A stretch of DNA of 37,779 nucleotides, taken from contig JAFZWG010000090.1 in assembly GCA_017617395.1 (NCBI GenBank), forward strand, positions 1 to 37,779, read 5' to 3'. The notes below the pieces were generated by a model. It searched no databases. It saw only the letters and a program-made list of their open reading frames with translations, and had not been told where the DNA came from. The translations under genes and the position numbers were made by a program. The DNA comes from Lachnospiraceae bacterium (lineage in GTDB: Bacteria; Bacillota; Clostridia; Lachnospirales; Lachnospiraceae). Below, one piece after another: positions 13,735 to 20,111 of this stretch. The first letter of the stretch is position 1, and each line of letters opens with the position of its first letter.

Positions 13735-13763
13735 ATTGTACCGAAATCGCCCTGTGATGTCAA
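13735..13763 (-). promoter_or_regulatory. Promoter of the acn-icd operon
   Basis: Read on the minus strand, a perfect TTGACA (13758-13763) is followed by a 17-base spacer and TACAAT (13735-13740). The start codon of aconitase lies about 40 bases downstream. This is a strong sigma-A-type promoter by sequence. Confidence 0.85.
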
Positions 13764-13833
13764 TAACTTTTCGGGCGCGAAGAGCCAAATGAAGTGCGGA
13801 CAGAAAATGCATAAAATACGTTTTTTTTCTTGC

Positions 13834-13862
13834 ATTTTTCGTTGAAAACAGATAGAATAGAT
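13834..13862 (+). promoter_or_regulatory. Probable promoter of the membrane-protein gene at 13922
   Basis: TTGCAT, 17 bases, then TAGAAT in a locally AT-rich stretch about 60 bases before the start codon. An overlapping alternative uses TTGAAA a few bases downstream with a poorer -10. The positions are approximate to a base or two. Confidence 0.5.
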
Positions 13863-13921
13863 AGCATAGAGGCGTCGGCGAGAACCGAGCGATATCGGGC
13901 CGACAGAGGAGAGAGTTGAAT

Positions 13922-14752
13922 ATGAGTGTTAAGGCAGTTATGGGACAGTGTGTGATGCCGAAGGATATGTTCCTCGGTACCGCTTGGCCGCACGAGCAGA
14001 TCATCATCGGAGAGGACACTCTGGAGATGGTTGTCAGCCCGCTTTCGCAGCGGAAGAATGCAGTGCAGATTCACATGGCCGCAATGTGGAACGGAGAGGT
14101 TCTTACGTTCCATGATTTGAATGCCGAAATGAAGAAGGACAATGTGAAGCTGTATCTTGCTTCACTCTCGGATCGGCTTCGTTCCATTGTCGAGAAGTAT
14201 TTTATGTGGCCGGACGACGAGATCCACGATATGCTGATTTCGTTCGGCGGTCTTACCGAGCGTAAGGATGACGATGATCCGCTTGAGACCAACATGCGGT
14301 TTGTTTTGATGGTGAAGGATATCCTTCCGATCGAGGATCCGACCGAGCTTGATATGATCCACAAGAGCCTGAAGGGCGAGTTCAGCAACTGGCTTGAGGA
14401 GGTCATCAGCGACGTTCACAAGAAGAAGACTCCCGAGGAGCTCAAGAAGGATCCGACGGTTGTTCTCGATGTCGAGTTGATGAAGCACGAGCAGGAGGAC
14501 CTCGGACTGGAGAGCACATTTGCCATCTTCTCGCTGGTGTTCGCGGGACTCGGCATTCTCTGGAAGGATTGGTTCGTCTTCCAGGCAATGGCAATCGTTA
14601 TGGGCGCTTATGTCGCGTACCGTTCGTACCAGAAGCAGAGATGGGTCTGCATGGTGCTCGGTATGATTGCCTGCATCGTCGGCGTTGTTTTCACGGGCGT
14701 TGCGTACGGAGCGCTTCGCGAGCAGATGAAGAACGTCAAGCTGCCGAACTGA
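13922..14752 (+). CDS. Unrecognised protein with three C-terminal membrane helices
   Basis: 276 residues. The ATG at 13922 is chosen over a TTG two codons earlier because GAGGAGAG lies about 8 bases before it. I do not recognise the family. The first 195 residues are hydrophilic and rich in acidic residues, with a DDDDP stretch near 115-120. Three closely packed hydrophobic segments follow at about 198-214, 216-234 and 241-262, with a short basic tail. This predicts a cytoplasmic N-terminal domain tethered to the membrane. It has its own promoter and a hairpin after its stop, so it is probably monocistronic. No catalytic motif is visible. Confidence 0.8.
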   Translation: MSVKAVMGQCVMPKDMFLGTAWPHEQIIIGEDTLEMVVSPLSQRKNAVQIHMAAMWNGEVLTFHDLNAEMKKDNVKLYLASLSDRLRSIVEKYFMWPDDEIHDMLISFGGLTERKDDDDPLETNMRFVLMVKDILPIEDPTELDMIHKSLKGEFSNWLEEVISDVHKKKTPEELKKDPTVVLDVELMKHEQEDLGLESTFAIFSLVFAGLGILWKDWFVFQAMAIVMGAYVAYRSYQKQRWVCMVLGMIACIVGVVFTGVAYGALREQMKNVKLPN

Positions 14753-14778
14753 TCGGCGACAATTTCGCAAGACAAGGA

Positions 14779-14815
14779 ACCGGCTGTCGGAGTATTCCGC
14801 AGCCGGTATTTATTC
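14779..14815 (+). terminator. Hairpin after the 13922 gene
   Basis: ACCGGCTG pairs with CAGCCGGT and an inner CGGA with TCCG around a GTAT loop, giving 12 base pairs with one bulged T. An imperfect T-rich tail (ATTTATTCTTT) follows. It probably ends the upstream transcript or attenuates into the HAD gene. Confidence 0.6.
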
Positions 14816-14829
14816 TTTCGGGAGATTTT

Positions 14830-15510
14830 ATGGGAGATGAAAAATGTGTAAACAAGGCGTGCAAAAGCGATGTATCGGCACAGGCGAAAAACCGTCCGAT
14901 TACGACCGTTTGCTTTGATCTGGGCGGTGTGCTGCTTCGGCTTCGCCCCGAGGAGTACATGGAGGAGCTTGGTTTGAGCGCCGCCGCGAGACGCTTCTTC
15001 GACGAGGAGATTCTGCTCCGCGAGGATTGGTCGAGACTGGACGCTGGCGAGCTCACGCAGGCGGAAGCAATCGCCAAATGGTGTGCCAAACGTCCTGATC
15101 TTGCGGACGAGATCAGGCTTTACATGAAGGATCTGACACGGCTGATCGAGATGTATCCGGATTCGGAGAAGATTGTCGATGACATCAAGAAGAGAGGGTA
15201 CGAACTGTACGTTCTCTCGAACTATCCCGAGGAGATGTTCGCGCTGCACGAGAAGAATTCACTGCCGTTTCTTAAGCAGATGAACGGTCTGATCATCTCG
15301 GCGCGCGAGAAGAAGGTCAAGCCGAACGCGGATTATTACGAGCTCTTCCTGTCCAGATACGGCAAGAAGGCGTCGGAGTGCGTGTTCATTGATGACCGTT
15401 TGGATAATGTACAAGCAGCACGGGCGCTTGGCTTTCACGGAATCTGTGCGACACCCCGCGAGCAGGGCTTTGCGGAGCTGTTTGCTCTGTTGGATTTGCA
15501 GGAAGCGTGA
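14830..15510 (+). CDS. HAD-superfamily phosphatase, YihX-like
   Basis: 226 residues. The ATG at 14830 has GGGAG five bases upstream; the frame extends further upstream but overlaps the previous gene and its hairpin. HAD motifs are in order: motif I CFDLGGVLL, motif II VLSNYP, motif III Lys in KKVKPN and motif IV FIDDRLDN. The nucleophile Asp is present, but the second Asp of the usual DxD is Gly, as in E. coli YihX (a sugar-phosphate phosphatase; DLGNV there). A helical cap lies between motifs I and II. The substrate cannot be told from sequence. Its last 125 bases overlap the 3' end of the convergent GNAT gene. Confidence 0.88.
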   Translation: MGDEKCVNKACKSDVSAQAKNRPITTVCFDLGGVLLRLRPEEYMEELGLSAAARRFFDEEILLREDWSRLDAGELTQAEAIAKWCAKRPDLADEIRLYMKDLTRLIEMYPDSEKIVDDIKKRGYELYVLSNYPEEMFALHEKNSLPFLKQMNGLIISAREKKVKPNADYYELFLSRYGKKASECVFIDDRLDNVQAARALGFHGICATPREQGFAELFALLDLQEA

Positions 15511-16288
15511 GATACGTGCACGCTTTGAGTGTCGCAAGTGATGCGGCATTGTCCGGGTGAACGACCGCGTACAGAGGAGTGTTCGGCAAATACTTCGCAC
15601 AGGCTTCGGTCAAGGCATTGACAAGTCGTTTGCCAAGTCCCTTGCCGCGTTCTTCCGGAATGATATAATACTCGATTGTGAGTTTCATGGAGCCGTTCAG
15701 CGGTTCCTCAAAGGCTGCGACGCAGCCGACGGTCCTTGTCGAACCGTCCGGTTCGGTGAGAATCGCCTCGGCAGGGCCGAACCCGCGGGAGAGGGAGGCG
15801 AGCAGCGCGCGGCTTTGATATAACGAACGCATGGAAGCCTCGTCTGTTTGCTGTTCTTCTTCGGTCAGAAAAAAGGCTTCGGAGCGGAAGAGAGCAAAGA
15901 AACGGACGAAGGTGTCCTCGCTCATTTTACGGAGAGATAGATCGTTGTTCTGCCACAATATTTCGCGGCCGGACAGCGATTCGAAATATTGAAGATAGTC
16001 CGCGAGCGTCAGGTCTTCTGTTGAGAGAAGAATCTCACCGCAGGAGAGACGGATGCCGTCGTGCTCGAAACCTACGACGGGCAGACCGAGGGTTTTGCAT
16101 GTTTTGATGATGTCTTCGGAATCCGCGACGACAAGCGTGTCCGCTGCGTCAAATTCGTTTTGGCGCGCACGAAACCGATCCGGCGAAAGAAGCACGACGC
16201 AGATGTTGTTCCTGCGCGCTTCGCCGGAGAGTTCGGCCGGAAGCGTTGTGCGCTCCGGATCAACGAAAACGAAAACAAGTTGTTTCAT
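15386..16288 (-). CDS. GNAT-family N-acetyltransferase with an extra N-terminal domain
   Basis: 300 residues; the ATG follows GAGGA. The C-terminal half is a GNAT domain: a beta-strand then IPEERGKGLGKRLVNAL, the acetyl-CoA pyrophosphate-binding motif A, and HPDNAASLATLKAC, the usual Asn-x-x-Ser end motif. The first 120 residues form a Rossmann-like domain of alternating strands and helices (DTLVVADSEDIIKTCKTLG then PVVGF) that I cannot assign. The last 40 or so residues after the GNAT core are low in structure and lie in the region that overlaps the HAD gene on the other strand, so they look like a run-on tail. The substrate is unknown. Confidence 0.8.
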   Translation of the reverse strand: MKQLVFVFVDPERTTLPAELSGEARRNNICVVLLSPDRFRARQNEFDAADTLVVADSEDIIKTCKTLGLPVVGFEHDGIRLSCGEILLSTEDLTLADYLQYFESLSGREILWQNNDLSLRKMSEDTFVRFFALFRSEAFFLTEEEQQTDEASMRSLYQSRALLASLSRGFGPAEAILTEPDGSTRTVGCVAAFEEPLNGSMKLTIEYYIIPEERGKGLGKRLVNALTEACAKYLPNTPLYAVVHPDNAASLATLKACTYLTLPANPTEQTAPQSPARGVSHRFRESQAPVLLVHYPNGHQ

Positions 16289-16305
16289 GCATTTTCCTCA
16301 CAGAA

Positions 16306-16353
16306 TTGACAGCGGTACACGAAAACTGTACCACGGAAACGGAGAAACCGCAA
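16306..16353. promoter_or_regulatory. Overlapping divergent promoters with a palindrome, GNAT / CYTH genes
   Basis: Plus strand: TTGACA (16306-16311), 17 bases, TACCAC (16329-16334, weak). Minus strand: TTGCGG (16348-16353), 17 bases, TACAGT (16325-16330). A GGTACA/TGTACC inverted repeat (16314-16319 and 16327-16332) covers the shared zone and could be an operator. Confidence 0.5.
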
Positions 16354-16847
16354 TGGAAATCGAACGCAAATTCCTTGTCACAAAGCTGCCGGACAATCTG
16401 GCTGAGTACCCGCACGCGGAGCTTTCGCAGGGGTATCTGGCGAGCAAGGGGACGACCGTTCGGATTCGCAGGGCGGACGATCGGTATTATCTGACGATCA
16501 AGAAAAAGCCGGATGCATCGCAGGATTCGAAGGATGCTTTGGTGAACATCGAGATTGAGGAGGAGATTCCTGCGGAGTTGTTCGAGCGACTCTCGAAGTA
16601 TGTCGAGACGCCGTTGCTTCGAAAGACCAGATACCGTATTCCGCACCTTTCGTATGTTGCGGAACTGGATCTTTACCACGGCGTTTTGGAGGGGCTGGCG
16701 ACGGCGGAAATTGAGTTTCCGAACCTGTCGGAGGCGAAACTTTCGGACCTTCCGGAGTGGTTCGGACGCGAGGTTACGGGGGACCGGAGATACCGGAATT
16801 CGGAGCTTGCGAAGCTCACAACGCTGGATGGGCTTCCTTTGGAATAG
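16353..16847 (+). CDS. CYTH-domain protein (triphosphate tunnel metalloenzyme family)
   Basis: 164 residues; GGAG lies 8 bases before the ATG. The N-terminal MEIERKFLV is the ExExK signature of the CYTH fold, whose eight-stranded tunnel binds triphosphate and divalent metal. Further strands carry the expected charged residues: TVRIRRADDRYYLTIK, IEIEEEIP, KTRYRIP, ELDLYHG, TAEIEFPN and the C-terminal GREVTGDRRYRNSELA. Known members hydrolyse inorganic triphosphate or, less often, make cAMP or thiamine triphosphate products; in Firmicutes, tripolyphosphatase activity is the more common finding. Which substrate applies here cannot be read from sequence. No obvious operon partner: GNAT is divergent and the next gene has its own promoter. 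Confidence 0.9.
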   Translation: MEIERKFLVTKLPDNLAEYPHAELSQGYLASKGTTVRIRRADDRYYLTIKKKPDASQDSKDALVNIEIEEEIPAELFERLSKYVETPLLRKTRYRIPHLSYVAELDLYHGVLEGLATAEIEFPNLSEAKLSDLPEWFGREVTGDRRYRNSELAKLTTLDGLPLE

Positions 16848-16963
16848 AGTGAATTTTGCGAAAATGTAAAATATTCTTTCATATTTTTCGAGTTTCACAG
16901 CATGTTTTTCGGGGCTTTGCAAGAGCCTCCTGCCGAAAATAAAATACGCTTTTTGTGATAAAC

Positions 16964-17042
16964 GTACAAATGCACCGCGATATAGGGGATACTATGGCTT
17001 TAAAACGGTCATCCTGCTATATTTTCGCGGTGCTTTTTGTAC
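16964..17042. repeat. 79-base long hairpin (inverted repeat)
   Basis: The left arm GTACAAA-T-GCACCGCGA pairs with TCGCGGTGC-TT-TTTGTAC, continued by TATAG/CTATA and GGAT/ATCC around a 20-base loop. About 25 base pairs form with only small bulges. The 3' side contains TTTTT after the GC-rich part, so it may act as an unusually long terminator of the CYTH gene; it could also be a small structured RNA or a mobile miniature element. Confidence 0.7.
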
Positions 17043-17096
17043 ATATTTGACAAAAAGCTTGGCAAAACAGCCTGAAATTGACTGATTATTTGGGGC

Positions 17097-17126
17097 TTGC
17101 AACGGTTTGCGTAACGTTGCTATAAT
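17097..17126 (+). promoter_or_regulatory. Promoter with operator-like repeat, ParA-like gene
   Basis: TTGCAA (17097-17102), an 18-base spacer and a perfect TATAAT (17121-17126). GCAACG (17099-17104) and CGTTGC (17115-17120) form a perfect 6-bp inverted repeat filling the spacer, a position where a bound repressor would block RNA polymerase. Confidence 0.65.
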
Positions 17127-17235
17127 CGAAACACTCACTCCGCGGAACCGTCTGACTGGCCGGCGGGGGAGAATAACAACAGCGTGACTTTTCGGGCGCC
17201 ATCCCGAGAGTCGGAAAAAGAAGGAGGAAAAAATA

Positions 17236-18195
17236 ATGCTTTTTGCTGTCTGGTCACCTTCGTATCGTGAAGAAACGGCACCGTTAGCCGTGATGATCGC
17301 CGGAATGTGCGCTCGGCAATTCCCGTGTAATGTTGCAATGCTTGAGAACTACATTCATGCGGGAAACCTGGGGACGTATCTGTTGGGAAGCCGGTACGAC
17401 TATATCTGTCAATCGCTGGATCGTGATTTTGGGGGTTCCTACCTTCCGGGAGAGCAGTTCCTGCGCCATGTTGCGCACGAGACCGGAAGAGCGATCGTGT
17501 ATAATACGCTCATTCAGGTGGACGGAAACGGACTGTTGTTTATGCCGATGAATCAAAGCCTTTCGGAAAATGCGTACCGCTACGGCATGTATCAGGTGAT
17601 CGATGACCGGATCGACACGCTGATGAATCAGGTGGACGATGTCGTCGTCAATCTGGAGGCAACCGGCAATGAGACGACCGTGAGCCTTCTGCACCGTGCG
17701 GATATCGTGATTGTGTGTCTGCCCGCTACCATGTCGGCGTTCTCATCGTTCTACGACCGGTATCGCTCGATGCTCGACAAATGCTTCTTCGTGTTCTACG
17801 GTTCGACGCCGGCACCGGAACCGTTGTTAGGCAAGATTCAGCAGTTTATCCCGAGGCACGCGATGCGAAGCTGCTATCTGGAGATTACCAGACTTCTGCG
17901 CAGGCACATCGAGGAGGGACATGTTCTGGATTATCTGGACCGCTTCGGAGAAGGGAAGAAGCATGTCGGGCAGGTTGCGGAAAGCGCGGTGGAGTACGGA
18001 TCACAGAAGGAGCGGGAGAGCGTGCGGACCATCCGTTACATCAGTGAGTGGCTGATGCAGTTCGAGTATCCCGATGCACACGGCGACAACTGTCTGATCG
18101 CACAGCGGATGCTTCGGCGTCGCGTGATGCCGAACGAGGTTGCGGAGTGGGATCTGATGCGGTTCGGATCGATTGATCCGTTCACCAAGAAGTAG
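17236..18195 (+). CDS. ParA/MinD-fold-like protein lacking the Walker A motif
   Basis: 319 residues; AAGGAGG lies about 8 bases before the ATG. No family is certain, but the order of segments follows the MinD/ParA fold: an N-terminal strand and turn VWSPSYREETAPLAV where a deviant Walker A (KGGxGKT) would be, NVAMLENYIHAGNLGTYLLG where the second Asp-rich strand normally sits, a GLLFMPMN strand, and VDDVVVNLEATGNETTVSLL followed by RADIVIVCLPAT in place of the Walker B/switch II region. All the lysines and glycines needed for ATP binding are absent, so it is probably a non-catalytic relative, comparable with TadZ/CpaE-type pseudo-ATPases. The last 100 residues are helical and basic. It has its own promoter, with no secretion or pilus genes nearby. 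Confidence 0.75.
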   Translation: MLFAVWSPSYREETAPLAVMIAGMCARQFPCNVAMLENYIHAGNLGTYLLGSRYDYICQSLDRDFGGSYLPGEQFLRHVAHETGRAIVYNTLIQVDGNGLLFMPMNQSLSENAYRYGMYQVIDDRIDTLMNQVDDVVVNLEATGNETTVSLLHRADIVIVCLPATMSAFSSFYDRYRSMLDKCFFVFYGSTPAPEPLLGKIQQFIPRHAMRSCYLEITRLLRRHIEEGHVLDYLDRFGEGKKHVGQVAESAVEYGSQKERESVRTIRYISEWLMQFEYPDAHGDNCLIAQRMLRRRVMPNEVAEWDLMRFGSIDPFTKK

Positions 18196-18206
18196 GCAAG
18201 TCACAC

Positions 18207-18235
18207 TTGAATCTGCGGGGCGCGTATGGTACACT
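18207..18235 (+). promoter_or_regulatory. Promoter of the small conserved gene at 18274
   Basis: TTGAAT (18207-18212), 17 bases, TACACT (18230-18235). A GTATCC-AAA-GGATAC inverted repeat (18242-18256) lies in the leader just downstream. Confidence 0.65.
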
Positions 18236-18273
18236 TTCTTTGTATCCAAAGGATACGAGGAAGGAGAATTGAC

Positions 18274-18858
18274 ATGGGTTTCTTTGATGACCTGAAGAAA
18301 ACTGTCTCCAATGCGTTCGGCGGAACGAATACGAGTGCAAACAATGCATCGTACGATATCGCATTTGCCGATATTCCGACGTCGCTGGAGGCTATGAAGG
18401 CACTGCAGTATGCCGACATGCAAAGTCCGTACGCGGTTGCCGCGCTGTGCGTATGTGCGCTCAATGTGTTCGTTACCGATCAGGATGCTGCAGTAGCAAT
18501 GATGAACTATCTCAAGGGACCGGACTCGCTCACCCCGAGCGATATCGCGTTCATCCGCGACCGTTTCCGCGACAACAACACCTACAAGGTTCGCTCGTAT
18601 TTCCACGGTGCAACCCCCGAGAACAACTATATGCCGAGCTCCCCGTACACGATCACCGTGTCCGAGAACCCTTACAGCCGCGCGAATTTTGCGGACGGGT
18701 ACCTGGTTGTTTACTTAAAGTCCGGCGGTGCGGATTCGCCGAGACCGCTGACGCTCCGTCAGAAGAAGTCGACCGGCGAGTGGTTTGTCTTCTCGGATTC
18801 GTTCCGCGGCCTTCTTGCCGACATTCGCATTCCCGCAGAGCAGAATCCCTGGGCTTAA
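18274..18858 (+). CDS. Small conserved Clostridia protein (DUF6935-like)
   Basis: 194 residues; AAGGAG lies 7 bases before the ATG. The sequence fits a conserved small family found in Clostridia, which I recall as DUF6935 (number from memory). Its recognisable segments are FADIPTSLEAMKAL, SPYAVAALCVCAL, ATPENNYMPSSPYTITVSE, GGADSPRPLTLRQK, a conserved Trp in GEWFVF, and a terminal NPWA. The N-terminus has a short amphipathic FFDDLKK helix and a low-complexity Ser/Asn/Thr linker. There are no membrane segments or signal peptide. The function is unknown. It follows the ParA-like gene by 78 bases but has its own promoter and a strong terminator, so it is probably monocistronic. Confidence 0.85.
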   Translation: MGFFDDLKKTVSNAFGGTNTSANNASYDIAFADIPTSLEAMKALQYADMQSPYAVAALCVCALNVFVTDQDAAVAMMNYLKGPDSLTPSDIAFIRDRFRDNNTYKVRSYFHGATPENNYMPSSPYTITVSENPYSRANFADGYLVVYLKSGGADSPRPLTLRQKKSTGEWFVFSDSFRGLLADIRIPAEQNPWA

Positions 18859-18890
18859 GCGTTATTTGGAAAAAAATCTAATGCTGTGAA

Positions 18891-18933
18891 AAAACAGCCG
18901 ACCGCACAATCATCGTGCGGTCGGCTGTTTTAT
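18891..18933. terminator. Strong bidirectional terminator
   Basis: A 17-bp perfect stem (AAAACAGCCGACCGCAC with its complement) around a 7-base loop, with A-run and T-run flanks. It lies between the converging 18274 gene and the DegV gene. Confidence 0.93.
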
Positions 18934-18962
18934 ATTCGGGATGTAAGAAATCAATGTGTAAA

Positions 18963-19832
18963 CTAGCGCTCGTCGCCTAAGAAGAACAGCGCCACCGTGC
19001 CGGGACCGCTGTGGGATCCGATGACGGTGTTGATGTAGTTGTAGACGATGTTCGTGATGCCGAAGCGCTCGGTCACCAGGTTGCCGACAAACTCGGCGTC
19101 CTCGATGCAGTCGCAGTGGGAGATCAGTACGATCTCGTTCTTGTCGCGGAAACTGCCCATCGACTTTTCCATGTTGTCCACGAGCGAAACCAGAGCCTTC
19201 TTGCGGCCGCGAACCTTGCTCAGAGGAATCAGATGACCCTCGTTGTCAACGTGAAGCACGGGCTTGATGTTGATGAGCGTACCCAACAGCCACGAAACCT
19301 TGCTCACGCGTCCGCCGCGCATCAGGTACTTGAGATCGTCGACCGTGAACTGATGGCACGCGTGAAGAATGTTTGCCTCAAGCCATGCGATGATGTCGTC
19401 CATCGACGCACCTTCGCGCTTCAGTTTGCAGGCATAGTAGACAATCAAACCCTGGCCCATGGAAGCGGCGAGAGAGTCGATCGAAACGATGCGGCGCTCG
19501 GGAAACTCCTCGCGGAGATCGTTTACGGCCAGCTGCGTGTTTGCGTAGGAGCAGCTTAAGCCCGAGGAAAATGCAATGTGAAGAATGTCCTTGCCCTGTT
19601 CCAAAACAGTACGGAACGAGTTCGCAACGTCAATCGGATTGAGTGCGTTCGTCTTGTAGGTAACGCCCTGACGCATGTTGGTGTAGAACTGCTTTAAGTC
19701 CGTCGTGGGGCCGTCGCGGAACACTTCGGTTCCGTTGGTGTATTCCAGCGCCTCAAGCAAAATGTCGTTCTCCTTGATGAACGAATCCGGCAAATCGCAC
19801 GTTGAGTCTGTGCTGATGATAAAGTCACTCAT
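18963..19832 (-). CDS. DegV family protein (fatty-acid-binding, FakB-like)
   Basis: 289 residues from the ATG at 19832, which follows GGGAGG; the longer frame upstream overlaps that site. The DegV fold binds one fatty acid between two domains. Known FakB proteins present exogenous fatty acids to the FakA kinase. Seen here: N-terminal STDSTCDLP, the fatty-acid carboxylate-contact segment SSGLSCSYANTQLA, DSLAASMGQGL, YLMRGGRVSK and the C-terminal IGSHSGPGTVALFFLG. Length and motifs are typical. No FakA is in the window; many Clostridia carry several DegV paralogues, so the specific lipid cannot be given. It is transcribed away from secDF. Confidence 0.93.
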   Translation of the reverse strand: MSDFIISTDSTCDLPDSFIKENDILLEALEYTNGTEVFRDGPTTDLKQFYTNMRQGVTYKTNALNPIDVANSFRTVLEQGKDILHIAFSSGLSCSYANTQLAVNDLREEFPERRIVSIDSLAASMGQGLIVYYACKLKREGASMDDIIAWLEANILHACHQFTVDDLKYLMRGGRVSKVSWLLGTLINIKPVLHVDNEGHLIPLSKVRGRKKALVSLVDNMEKSMGSFRDKNEIVLISHCDCIEDAEFVGNLVTERFGITNIVYNYINTVIGSHSGPGTVALFFLGDER

Positions 19833-19958
19833 AAAATCCTCCCGTGGAAACACTTTTCGGGGGTTCGCCGAGACGATCGGGACGCAGTCCGACGTGGCAG
19901 TTACCCTGTGATAATCGGGCTCTGAAAAACAGATAACGTAGATTTCAAAACCACATCC

Positions 19959-19987
19959 ATTTTAACATAGAGGGAGCAGAAACGCAA
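19959..19987 (-). promoter_or_regulatory. Promoter of the DegV gene
   Basis: Minus strand: TTGCGT (19982-19987), 17 bases, TAAAAT (19959-19964). It implies a leader of about 120 bases in which I see no known riboswitch. Confidence 0.6.
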
Positions 19988-20021
19988 TAACATTTTTTCG
20001 AGCATTTTCCGCGCTTTTTTG

Positions 20022-20050
20022 TTTTCAATTTGCAAAAGATGTGATATACT
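20022..20050 (+). promoter_or_regulatory. Probable promoter of secDF
   Basis: TATACT (20045-20050) preceded by TGTGA, an extended -10 type, with a weak TTTTCA box 17 bases upstream. It lies about 60 bases before the secDF start. Confidence 0.55.
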
Positions 20051-20111
20051 GCAGTTTAGTGTGTGCGGACGCACGTTTCGCACAAATTCCGATGGACAAG
20101 GAAGGTTTATC

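Larger units (their letters stand above)
16848..17235. other. 388-base gene-free region between the CYTH gene and the ParA-like gene
   Basis: No credible coding frame. The first 115 bases are AT-rich without a clear motif. A 79-base inverted repeat (16964-17042), a TTGACA box at 17047 without a good -10, the promoter at 17097-17126 and a leader of about 100 bases make up the rest. The leader contains a small hairpin (17186-17212, GACT/AGTC and CGGG/CCCG). Confidence 0.7.

Noticed and set aside
17047-17075. TTGACA at 17047 as promoter of the ParA-like gene
   Set aside because: No acceptable -10 follows at 16-18 bases; the promoter at 17097-17126 is far better.
19833-19958. Possible riboswitch in the DegV leader
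   Set aside because: The 120-base leader has only small hairpins and none of the conserved blocks of riboswitch classes I can recognise.
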